Assembly (NCBI GenBank): GCA_013043295.1
Contig: JABDOO010000061.1
Location: 1 to 12,832, forward strand
Origin: Candidatus Nitrosopumilus sp.
Lineage (GTDB): Archaea > Thermoproteota > Nitrososphaeria > Nitrososphaerales > Nitrosopumilaceae
DNA length: 12,832 nucleotides
Direction of reading: 5' to 3'
Made by a program: the position numbers and the translations under genes. Shown here one piece after another: positions 1 to 6,266 of the stretch. Below the pieces are notes generated by a model. The model saw only the letters and a program-made list of their open reading frames with translations. It made no database searches and was not told the origin of the DNA. Each line of letters begins with the position of its first letter. Positions within the stretch are counted from its first letter, which is position 1.

Positions 1-103
1 TATGGCAAAATTTGCTCTTTTAGATTGGAAGGGTTTGGGTTCGCAAAAACAAAAAGTTCTAGAACTTCTAAAAACTACTGATCTTGAGGTAATCAAACTG
101 TGA
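1..103 (+). CDS. 3' end of an unidentified gene (partial)
   Basis: An open frame runs from the window edge to a TGA at 101-103. An ATG at 2-4 is in frame, but it may be internal because the window begins here. The visible 33 residues include WKGLGSQKQKVLELLK and end in DLEVIKL, a soluble, lysine- and leucine-rich tail. I do not recognise the family. Its stop overlaps the GTG start of ogt (GTGA), which suggests the two are co-transcribed and translationally coupled. Confidence 0.5.
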   Translation, partial: MAKFALLDWKGLGSQKQKVLELLKTTDLEVIKL

Positions 104-402
104 ATACTTTAGAGAAAAAAATTTACAAAAAACTAGCCGAAGTACCTAAAGGCCAAATCACAACTTATGGAGAACTAGCAAAAGCTGTTGGACTCAAAAA
201 CGGACAACGTGCAGTAGGACGAATAATGAACAAAAATCCATACCCTGTAATCATTCCTTGTCATAGAGTTGTAATGTCTACAGGAAAACTTGGTGGTTTT
301 GACTATGGTCCAGATGTCAAAACAAAAATGCTAACAGATGAAGGAGTAAAAATCCAAGGCGGAAAAATTGTAGATTTTGAAAATAAACTATATCGCTTCT
401 AA
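100..402 (+). CDS. ogt: Methylated-DNA--protein-cysteine S-methyltransferase, single-domain form
   Basis: This is a suicide DNA-repair protein that transfers alkyl groups from O6-alkylguanine to its own cysteine. The acceptor motif PCHRV is present (Cys54), so it is a methyltransferase and not an alkyltransferase-like (ATL) protein, in which the Cys is replaced. Tyr23 in TTYGELA and Arg37 in RAVGRIMNKNP match the nucleotide-flipping Tyr and the arginine finger of the helix-turn-helix. At 100 residues it consists only of the C-terminal DNA-binding/catalytic domain; the N-terminal ribonuclease-H-like domain of most Ogt/MGMT proteins is missing. The GTG start at 100 overlaps the preceding stop. 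Its TAA overlaps, tail to tail, the stop of rpl19e on the other strand. Activity is inferred from the conserved residues. Confidence 0.9.
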   Translation: MNTLEKKIYKKLAEVPKGQITTYGELAKAVGLKNGQRAVGRIMNKNPYPVIIPCHRVVMSTGKLGGFDYGPDVKTKMLTDEGVKIQGGKIVDFENKLYRF

Positions 403-854
403 TCTTTTCTCTTCTCTCTGATTTCGTCCATCAAAAGTCGAAGGTGTGCTTTGTTTCTAACTGTATTACCACCGACTTTTTTGTATAGGGCCCAAAATTC
501 AGGATTGGTCAAGTCCTTTCTGTCTTTTGCAATTTTCAGTAATCGTCTCAATGAACGAACCTTTGCTACATAGACTTCCTTTTTACCAACTCTTGCACCT
601 TTTCGTCCTTGTTTGGAACCTTGAGTTGTACCTCTCTTGTTTTTCTGAGCTTTCTTATCATGAGCTCTTCCTTTAGAAGTACCAGTAAATGATTTAATTT
701 TAATTGTATTTGCAGTGATAAGACTACGGATATTTTCTCTAGTAATTGCATCTGCAATATCGTCTAGGTGGTCTGTATCAAATCTAATTCTATGAACTCC
801 TACACCAGTAACTCTGGCTGCGAGTCTCTTTTTAGCTCTAAGATTTACTACCAC
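399..854 (-). CDS. rpl19e: 50S ribosomal protein L19e
   Basis: This large-subunit protein is found in archaea and eukaryotes. Near the N-terminus is NLRAKKRLAARV, followed by DDIADAITRENIRSLI. A very basic central linker is rich in Lys, Arg and Gly (KGRAHDKKAQKNKRG, QGRKGARVGKK). The protein ends with the helical RSLRRLLKIAKDR and NTVRNKAHLRLLMDEIREKR blocks typical of L19e, and its length of about 151 residues is normal. I place the start at the GTG ending at 854 (M-V-V-N-L-R), which fits family N-termini. Another GTG two codons upstream (860) is also possible. Either way the gene overlaps the end of rpl32e by 17-23 nt, so the two form one unit. Confidence 0.93.
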   Translation of the reverse strand: MVVNLRAKKRLAARVTGVGVHRIRFDTDHLDDIADAITRENIRSLITANTIKIKSFTGTSKGRAHDKKAQKNKRGTTQGSKQGRKGARVGKKEVYVAKVRSLRRLLKIAKDRKDLTNPEFWALYKKVGGNTVRNKAHLRLLMDEIREKRKD

Positions 855-1242
855 TTGCACTCACTCTCGCGTTGAAAATTTTAAATTTTTTCTCAATTGC
901 TTTTACGATAATCTCTTTTCTCTTTTTAGTACCAACACTATGTCCAAATCTGACTCCGTCTTTCTTTGGGTCAAGTTTTTCTAAATCACTTAGATTGTAA
1001 ACTAAATTATCTGTAAATCCTGATGGATGTAATCCTCTTGCAGCTTTTGGTCCACCATATCCAACCTTAACTAGACCTGGACGGCCTCTGCTTTTTTGTT
1101 TTCTTTGATGATGATCAATACCTTTTGGTTTTCTCCAATTGGTTTGAAGTCTAACGTAACGCCAACTTTCTGGTCTGATAAAATCTGGCTTGTGTTGTTT
1201 TGCCTCTTCTCTCTTTGCAAGCAGATCCTTGTTGATCGTCAT
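838..1242 (-). CDS. rpl32e: 50S ribosomal protein L32e
   Basis: This archaeal/eukaryotic large-subunit protein is recognised by KPDFIRPESWRYVRLQTNWRKPKG and the RGLHPSGF and VYNLSDLEKL blocks. The HHQRKQKSRGRPGLVKVGYGGPK segment fits the family's basic core (residues about 45-66). It has 134 residues and an ATG start. It is the first gene of a minus-strand pair with rpl19e. In many archaea this pair sits inside the spc operon between L6 and L18; here it stands alone, about 7.2 kb from rpl18 and in the opposite orientation. A TATA-like element upstream puts transcription initiation at or very near the ATG. Confidence 0.94.
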   Translation of the reverse strand: MTINKDLLAKREEAKQHKPDFIRPESWRYVRLQTNWRKPKGIDHHQRKQKSRGRPGLVKVGYGGPKAARGLHPSGFTDNLVYNLSDLEKLDPKKDGVRFGHSVGTKKRKEIIVKAIEKKFKIFNARVSASGSKS

Positions 1243-1263
1243 GAATTTGAGTCTTGAATTTTG

Positions 1264-1278
1264 GAATAAATACGTTCC
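1264..1278 (-). promoter_or_regulatory. Putative TATA box/BRE for rpl32e-rpl19e
   Basis: Read on the minus strand, the sequence is GGAACGTATTTATT, with the AT-rich TATTTATT centred about 26 nt before the ATG at 1242. This is the archaeal spacing for a leaderless or nearly leaderless mRNA. A purine-rich GGAACG lies where a BRE would sit. The call is from pattern and spacing only. Confidence 0.45.
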
Positions 1279-1296
1279 TAGACAAGAAAAAATTCT

Positions 1297-1303
1297 GTAT
1301 AAG
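1297..1303 (+). promoter_or_regulatory. Possible TATA box for pckA
   Basis: GTATAAG lies in the divergent rpl32e/pckA intergenic region. If used, transcription would begin near 1325. That would leave an untranslated leader of about 65 nt carrying a short upstream ORF (1344-1394) and the GGAGG element. Other AT-rich stretches exist, for example around 1335-1341, so the assignment is weak. Confidence 0.3.
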
Positions 1304-1343
1304 AAAAAGATAATAAGGAAACTTTGGGCGGATCGAATATCTC

Positions 1344-1394
1344 ATGAACCAGCCTGGGATTAGATACAATAATTTTGGAGGCAATATCCTCTGA
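1344..1394 (+). other. Possible 16-codon upstream ORF ahead of pckA
   Basis: An ATG at 1344 opens a 16-residue frame (MNQPGIRYNNFGGNIL) that ends in TGA at 1392-1394. This stop overlaps the proposed CTG start of pckA as CTGA, and the frame spans the GGAGG element. It could be a leader peptide coupled to pckA, or chance. It could also mark a frameshift or base error separating a longer PEPCK N-terminus from an ATG, since a single -1 shift would join the frames. Nothing in the peptide itself shows a function. Confidence 0.25.
1377..1381 (+). promoter_or_regulatory. Shine-Dalgarno sequence placing the pckA start at a CTG
   Basis: GGAGG is complementary to the usual anti-SD end of archaeal 16S rRNA. 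It lies 9 nt before the CTG at 1391. No ATG, GTG or TTG occurs in the pckA frame between the upstream in-frame stop (TAA, 1370-1372) and the ATG at 1496. This SD therefore supports initiation at CTG. Confidence 0.55.
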
Positions 1395-2995
1395 CCCAAG
1401 TAGTTGGTACTGCAGCAACTGAAAAATTTTCATCCCAATTAACTGCCTTTGGAATTAATCCTGCCAAAGTCCACAGAAACCTCTCTGTTGATGAAATGGT
1501 AAAATTGGCAGTTGAGCGAAAAGAAGGAGTCGTAAACTCTACAGGCTCACTTTCAGTAAATACTGGAAAATATACTGGTAGATCCCCTGATGATCGATTT
1601 ATCGTATATGATGATAAAACCCATGACACCATCGATTGGGGCAAAATCAACCACCAGTTCCCAAGCGGCAAATTTGAGAAACTTTTTGAAAAGATGAAAG
1701 ACTTTGTTGACAACAAGGAACTTTTTGTTTTTGATGGTTTTGTAGGTGCAGACCCTGAAACCCGATTACCAATTAGAGTAATCAATGATCATGTATGGCA
1801 GAGTATGTTTTCAAGCAATTTGTTTATTCGACCAAATAGTGAAGAATTAGAAAAACACGAACCGGAATTTACAATTTTATGCATTAATGATTTTGTTGCA
1901 GATCCAGAAATTGATGGAACCAGAACTGATGTCTTTATTCTTATTGACTTGACAAGAAAGATTGTTTTGATTGGTGGCACAGAGTATGCCGGCGAGATGA
2001 AAAAGTCAATGTTTGGTGTAATGAATTTCCTTTTACCTGACCGTGGGATATTCCCAATGCATTGCTCTGCTAATATTGGTGAAAAAGGAGACACTGCATT
2101 GTTCTTTGGCTTGTCTGGTACTGGAAAAACAACTCTATCAGCAGATCCTAATAGAAAATTAATTGGTGATGATGAACATGGTTGGTCTGATAATGGGACA
2201 TTTAATTTTGAAGGAGGATGTTATGCAAAATGTATCAACCTTTCTCAAGAGGCAGAACCTGAAATATGGAATGCAATCAAACCAGGTGCTCTTTTAGAAA
2301 ATGTTGTCCTAAAAGATAACGTTCCAGACTATGATGATAACACACTAACAGAAAATACACGTGTTGGATATCCACTAGATTTCATTCCAGGTGCAGTAAT
2401 TCCTAGTGTTGGTGGAAATCCTAAAGTGATTGTATTTTTGACTGCAGATGCTTTGGGTGTATTGCCTCCTGTTTCAAGATTGACCAAAGAAGGAGCAATG
2501 TACCACTTTATGTCCGGATACACCAGTAAATTGGCAGGAACTGAAAGAGGAATCAAAGAGCCAAAATCAGTGTTTTCTCAGTGTTTTGGGGCTCCATTCA
2601 TGCCTAGACCAGCATCAGTTTACGCAAAACTTCTTGGAGAAAAAATCAATCAGCACAATACTGTAGTTTATCTTGTTAATACCGGTTGGTCTGGTGGCCC
2701 ATATGGTGTTGGCAAAAGAATCAAAATAAAATATAGTCGTGCCATGGTAACTGCTGCACTTTCAGGAGCTCTTGATATTGTAAAGTATCGTCATGATGAT
2801 TTGTTTAATCTTGATATTCCTGTAGAGGTAGAAGGAGTTCCATCTGAAATTTTAGATCCAAAGAATACTTGGGTTGACAAAGACTCGTATGATCTCTCTG
2901 CAAGAAAACTAGCTCAGATGTTTGTTGAAAACTTTACAAAGTTTGAAAATGTTTCACCAGATATTGTAGAGGCAGGTCCTAAACTACCAAAGTAA
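1391..2995 (+). CDS. pckA: Phosphoenolpyruvate carboxykinase (ATP)
   Basis: This cytosolic enzyme interconverts oxaloacetate plus ATP with PEP, CO2 and ADP, linking the C4-acid pool to gluconeogenesis. With the start at 1391 it has 534 residues, close to the 530-540 of the ATP-dependent family. The substrate arginine lies in TGKYTGRSPDDRFIV. PMHCSANIGEKGDTALFFG leads into the P-loop GLSGTGKTT (from residue 240). Next come the metal-binding LIGDDEHGW and ENTRVGYPLDFIPGA. The first ATG in frame (1496) would remove FGINPAKVHRNLSVDE, which matches the N-terminal helix region of PEPCKs, so it is too late. The only usable upstream codon is CTG behind GGAGG. The stop is 2 nt from the end of the converging protease gene. 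In an autotroph a gluconeogenic role is likely (inference). Confidence 0.93.
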   Translation: MTQVVGTAATEKFSSQLTAFGINPAKVHRNLSVDEMVKLAVERKEGVVNSTGSLSVNTGKYTGRSPDDRFIVYDDKTHDTIDWGKINHQFPSGKFEKLFEKMKDFVDNKELFVFDGFVGADPETRLPIRVINDHVWQSMFSSNLFIRPNSEELEKHEPEFTILCINDFVADPEIDGTRTDVFILIDLTRKIVLIGGTEYAGEMKKSMFGVMNFLLPDRGIFPMHCSANIGEKGDTALFFGLSGTGKTTLSADPNRKLIGDDEHGWSDNGTFNFEGGCYAKCINLSQEAEPEIWNAIKPGALLENVVLKDNVPDYDDNTLTENTRVGYPLDFIPGAVIPSVGGNPKVIVFLTADALGVLPPVSRLTKEGAMYHFMSGYTSKLAGTERGIKEPKSVFSQCFGAPFMPRPASVYAKLLGEKINQHNTVVYLVNTGWSGGPYGVGKRIKIKYSRAMVTAALSGALDIVKYRHDDLFNLDIPVEVEGVPSEILDPKNTWVDKDSYDLSARKLAQMFVENFTKFENVSPDIVEAGPKLPK

Positions 2996-2997
2996 TC

Positions 2998-5025
2998 TTA
3001 TCTTCGTTTAAGAAAACCAAATACTGCAATTCCAATTATAACAATACTAATTATTCCAATCTGTCTTTCTGGAATATCAAAAAATGATATTGGTTGATTA
3101 CCATTTAATGAAGTTATTTCAATTACATTGTATGCATTTGATGTTGTTCCGTTTACTCTAATCTTTGCATCAATCCAATACTGGCCATTTCCAAAAACAT
3201 CAATCTTTGCAGTCTTTCCTGGTGTTGTAGTTGTAGTGTGTTCTATTCCGTCTTTGCTATTGATTACAGAAATTTTTACAAAACTCCATTCATCTGGATG
3301 GAAAACATCAAAGGATAGTTTTCCATTATTCTCGTTTACTGAAATTGAACCCTGTGTGTATTGTAGTAAAAATGGAATTCTATATTGTGTCCCTTCATGT
3401 GTGATCATCATTGTTCCTTCATGCTCTCCAAAATTATCCTCCAGCATACTCATTCTAACATTCAAAATATACTCATCTGCAAGTTCACCTTCAAATTTTA
3501 TGAATTCTGGTCCATCAAATGTCACATCAAAACCATCCCAAGTTCCATCTATTGATTTTAGCTTGAATTGTTTTTGGACCAGGTTGTTATCTGATGATGC
3601 AATGGCAACAAAGTTTGGCGGCTCTATGATTAATTTAGCATTGTAAGCATTTCCAATGTCTAGCCTTCCAGCACCAGCCTCATGAATGGAGAATTCCTGC
3701 CCATAGGCATCTGATACAGGCTTGACTGTGGTGAGTAGAAGGGATTTGATTTCATGGTGGTGGAGTTCTGGGTTTTTTTGAAGCAAGAGAGCTGCTGCTC
3801 CGCTGACATGTGGTGCTGCATAGCTTGTTCCGCTGGTAAAGTTGTATGCTGCATTGTTTTGTGTGGTGTTGATGTATGCTCCAGGAGCTACAATTTCTGG
3901 TTTTATGTAAAACGGTGATACTGGTCCTCTGGAACTAAAATGTGCCACAAAGTCTGGATTGTAAAACAGTTCCAAAATTCCACTGCTTTTTTCTGTGATT
4001 GATTCTTTGATTTCCAGCCCTTCTTCTCTGTCTATTGATACGACAGGAATTCTTGGTGTGTATCCTTCTTCGATAAATTCATGAATCAGTTCTCCTAAAA
4101 ATATTTCTGGATTATTATTGTAAACAATTAATGCTTTAGCACCTGCATTGGCTGCATTTGTTTCTTTGATTGAAAAATACAACAGTTGTCCTTCAACATC
4201 ACTTCCTCTCTCAACAATCACTATGGCATCCCTTACATCGATATTTTCAAAGTCTTCAATTTTCCCATAACCTGCAGAAACTATCTTTCCAGTAATTGGC
4301 TCATCTAATTTGCTAGAACCGACCATCGGAATTACTGTATATGGTTTTTCATCAATCTCTAATGTTGCAACTAGACTAGATGTGAGATTGTTGTATGTTG
4401 CTCCAACAGTTACAGAGCCCAAGTTTCTTCCTGGGCTACCAATTGATTTTAGTCCTGGTCCGTCATTTCCTGCAGCAGTTACAACAAAAATTTCCTTATC
4501 TAATGCTTGATTAACTGCACGATCAATCTTGGAATTTGTTTTGTTTACTCCCAAACTAATATTGATAATGTCAGCTTCATCCTCAATTGCCTTTTCAATT
4601 GCTCTTGTGATTAGCTCCGATGATACACCTTCACCATCTTCAGAAACTTTGTAAGCTAGAATTTTTGCCTTTGGTGCAATTCCTACAATTTGCCCATCAG
4701 CTGCAATGACTCCTGCAACTTGAGTCCCATGACCGTTTGTATCAAGTGGCGGTTTTCCCTCGTTGATGAAATTAAAACCTCCTACAACCTTTCCATCAGG
4801 ACCCCAACCAAGAAGATCAGGGTGATTGAAATCTACTCCAGTATCAATTACGGCAATCTTAATTCCTGCTCCATCCGCTCCGTCAATTCGTGGAATTTCG
4901 GTTCCTACAAATGGCACACTTCTCTGCAACATCGTTTGAATTTCATCATCTCTTTCAATTGGTTGCAAAAAAATTGAAATTCCTAAAAGTACTATTGTTA
5001 AAGAGAAAATTACTATTATTTTCAC
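2998..5025 (-). CDS. Secreted, membrane-anchored subtilisin-like serine protease (S8) with PA insert
   Basis: This 675-residue extracellular protease starts at GTG, with a GGAGAG element about 12 nt upstream. Residues 2-20 form a hydrophobic signal or anchor. The catalytic residues are all present: Asp61 (AVIDTGVD), His99 (NGHGTQVAG), oxyanion Asn187 (AAGNDGPG) and Ser401 (GTSYAAPHVSG). Roughly residues 235-355 form a protease-associated (PA) insert between Asn and Ser, as in Vpr-type subtilases. A beta-rich region (about 465-645) follows. Residues 656-672 form a transmembrane helix ending in KRR, which would hold the enzyme on the outer face of the membrane. Only about 40 residues separate the signal from the catalytic core, so no normal I9 inhibitor propeptide is visible. 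Substrates are unknown; surface-protein turnover or peptide scavenging are guesses. It diverges from sod. Confidence 0.92.
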   Translation of the reverse strand: MKIIVIFSLTIVLLGISIFLQPIERDDEIQTMLQRSVPFVGTEIPRIDGADGAGIKIAVIDTGVDFNHPDLLGWGPDGKVVGGFNFINEGKPPLDTNGHGTQVAGVIAADGQIVGIAPKAKILAYKVSEDGEGVSSELITRAIEKAIEDEADIINISLGVNKTNSKIDRAVNQALDKEIFVVTAAGNDGPGLKSIGSPGRNLGSVTVGATYNNLTSSLVATLEIDEKPYTVIPMVGSSKLDEPITGKIVSAGYGKIEDFENIDVRDAIVIVERGSDVEGQLLYFSIKETNAANAGAKALIVYNNNPEIFLGELIHEFIEEGYTPRIPVVSIDREEGLEIKESITEKSSGILELFYNPDFVAHFSSRGPVSPFYIKPEIVAPGAYINTTQNNAAYNFTSGTSYAAPHVSGAAALLLQKNPELHHHEIKSLLLTTVKPVSDAYGQEFSIHEAGAGRLDIGNAYNAKLIIEPPNFVAIASSDNNLVQKQFKLKSIDGTWDGFDVTFDGPEFIKFEGELADEYILNVRMSMLEDNFGEHEGTMMITHEGTQYRIPFLLQYTQGSISVNENNGKLSFDVFHPDEWSFVKISVINSKDGIEHTTTTTPGKTAKIDVFGNGQYWIDAKIRVNGTTSNAYNVIEITSLNGNQPISFFDIPERQIGIISIVIIGIAVFGFLKRR

Positions 5026-5094
5026 AATTTTTGTAATCTCTCCAACAAGTAAAAATGAATTGATTACTAAACCAATAAATGGAATAAATTTTCC
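5026..5094. promoter_or_regulatory. Divergent promoter region between protease and sod
   Basis: This 69-bp AT-rich spacer must hold the start signals of both genes. On the plus strand, ATTACTAAA at 5063-5071 is at a suitable distance for a TATA element of sod. On the minus strand, TTTATT stretches lie upstream of the GGAGAG that precedes the protease GTG. No element is a close consensus match. Shared regulation is possible but unproven. Confidence 0.35.
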
Positions 5095-5724
5095 ATGTAC
5101 CCTATGGGAAAATACACTCTTCCTGAAATGCCATATGCTTATGATGCATTAGAACCTCACATTGATGCAAAAACAATGGAGATTCATCACACAAAACATC
5201 ATCAAACATACACTGACAAATTAAATGCAGCTCTTGAAACATGTCCTGCTGAAATTCAAGAAAAAGATATCCTTGACATCTTGTCAAATATCAATTCTGT
5301 CCCAGAGGACAAGAGAGGTGCAATTAATTTCAATGGTGGTGGTTATGATAACCATAGGCTATTTTGGAACAATATGAAACCAAACGGAGGCGGAGAACCT
5401 GGAGGATCTATTGCTGATGCAATCAATGATTCTTTTGGAAGCTTCTCTGACTTCAAAGAGAAATTCTCATCTACTACAGCTGTAATTCAAGGCAGTGGTT
5501 GGGGATGGTTAGTATACAATCCTTCTTCTGGAAAGGTTGAATACAAATCAATGCCAAACCAAACAAGTCCAAGAACTGAAGGACTTGTACCTTTACTTGG
5601 CTGTGATGTATGGGAACATGCATACTATCTCAACTACCAAAACAAGAGACCTGTCTATATTGAGGCATGGTGGAATGTAGTTAATTGGGATGAAGTAGAA
5701 TCTAGATTCTCTAAAGCAAAATAA
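5095..5724 (+). CDS. sod: Superoxide dismutase, Fe/Mn family
   Basis: This enzyme converts superoxide to oxygen and hydrogen peroxide. Metal ligands by alignment to E. coli SodA are His31 (EIHHTKHH), His87 (NHRLFW), Asp171 and His175 (GCDVWEHAYY). The gateway residues His35 and Tyr39 are present. The second-sphere pair is Gly83 (GGGYDNH) plus Gln156 (NQTSP), the Mn-type arrangement; some archaeal Fe enzymes share this pattern, so the metal is not settled. At 209 residues it has normal length and no signal peptide. ATG codons at 5095 and 5104 are both possible, and MGKYTLPEMPY from 5104 matches family N-termini slightly better. It is likely monocistronic, with a hairpin terminator at its stop. 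Protection from oxidative stress suits an aerobic organism. Confidence 0.95.
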   Translation: MYPMGKYTLPEMPYAYDALEPHIDAKTMEIHHTKHHQTYTDKLNAALETCPAEIQEKDILDILSNINSVPEDKRGAINFNGGGYDNHRLFWNNMKPNGGGEPGGSIADAINDSFGSFSDFKEKFSSTTAVIQGSGWGWLVYNPSSGKVEYKSMPNQTSPRTEGLVPLLGCDVWEHAYYLNYQNKRPVYIEAWWNVVNWDEVESRFSKAK

Positions 5725-5745
5725 AGAAAATTCTTTATTTTTTTT
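5720..5745 (+). terminator. Hairpin plus T-tract terminator of sod
   Basis: AATAAAGAA (5720-5728) and TTCTTTATT (5731-5739) are perfect inverted repeats separated by AA. A run of eight T spans 5738-5745, overlapping the stem end. The stem includes the sod TAA stop. Archaeal termination mainly needs a T-tract. The stem is AT-only with a tiny loop, so the T-tract may be the working part. Confidence 0.55.
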
Positions 5746-5793
5746 CTATTCTTTATTCTAATTTCACTAAAAATCCCAAAGTCCATGAATGAA

Positions 5794-5800
5794 TTTATAA
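5794..5800 (+). promoter_or_regulatory. TATA box of the pfdA-ftsY-argF unit
   Basis: TTTATAA starts 32 nt before the ATG at 5826. With typical archaeal spacing, transcription would start within a few nucleotides of that ATG, giving a leaderless or very short-leader mRNA. This also argues against the two TTG codons at 5817 and 5820 as the pfdA start. Confidence 0.6.
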
Positions 5801-5825
5801 CCATCTGGGCAGGTGTTTGTTGTAC

Positions 5826-6263
5826 ATGAGTGAAGAACAGGCAGAACAATTAATGCAGCAAATGCAGATGCTGGAAACATATTTTTCTGATTTATCACAA
5901 CGAGAATCAACATTCATGAATATTCTAAGAGAAGCAACTGCTTCAATAGAATCAATACAATCCCTTGCTAAAACTGATGAATCTGAAACACTAGTTCCAA
6001 TCGGAATGGGTACTTTTGTTCCTACAAAAATTTCATCTAATTCAAAGATAGTAATGAATATCGGTGCAGGTATAGCAGTCGAAAAAGATTTTCCTTCTGC
6101 AATAAACTATCTTGAAGCAAGAATCAAAGAGATTGAAGTTGCTTTGCAAGATACTGCAGCAAAAAAACAGGACGCTGCATCTAGATTAGAGCAGGGTAAA
6201 GCCCAGATGAATCAGATGATGCAAGCTATGCAACAGCCCCCACAACCTCCAACTTCAGGATAA
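5826..6263 (+). CDS. pfdA: Prefoldin subunit alpha
   Basis: This is the alpha subunit of the archaeal hexameric (alpha2-beta4) co-chaperone, which captures unfolded proteins and hands them to the group II chaperonin. The 145-residue protein has the alpha-type pattern. An N-terminal coiled coil (about 2-45, EEQAEQLMQQMQMLETYF) is followed by the hairpin region ETLVPIGMGTFVPTKI and KIVMNIGAGIAVEKDF. A C-terminal coiled coil (about 95-135) comes next. It ends in a Met/Gln-rich tail with QQPPQPPTSG. The ATG at 5826 is preferred over upstream TTG codons because of the TATA spacing. ftsY begins 3 nt after the stop. I see no prefoldin beta gene in the window. Confidence 0.92.
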   Translation: MSEEQAEQLMQQMQMLETYFSDLSQRESTFMNILREATASIESIQSLAKTDESETLVPIGMGTFVPTKISSNSKIVMNIGAGIAVEKDFPSAINYLEARIKEIEVALQDTAAKKQDAASRLEQGKAQMNQMMQAMQQPPQPPTSG

Positions 6264-6266
6264 ACA

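Noticed and set aside
100..402. Alkyltransferase-like (ATL) protein
   Set aside because: Its short length suggested ATL, but the active-site Cys in PCHRV is present.
1360..1785. 141-codon minus-strand open frame opposite the start of pckA
   Set aside because: It lies antisense to conserved PEPCK sequence, has no recognisable motif, and its composition is explained by the complementary codons.
3128..3646. 172-codon plus-strand open frame inside the protease gene
   Set aside because: It is antisense to the beta-rich region of a clear subtilase and has no plausible start signal. Its Phe/Ser/Pro-rich composition is typical of a reverse-frame shadow.
5817..5825. TTG starts for prefoldin alpha upstream of ATG 5826
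   Set aside because: The TATA box at 5794-5800 would put the transcript start at about 5822-5826, and the family N-terminus fits MSEEQAEQL.
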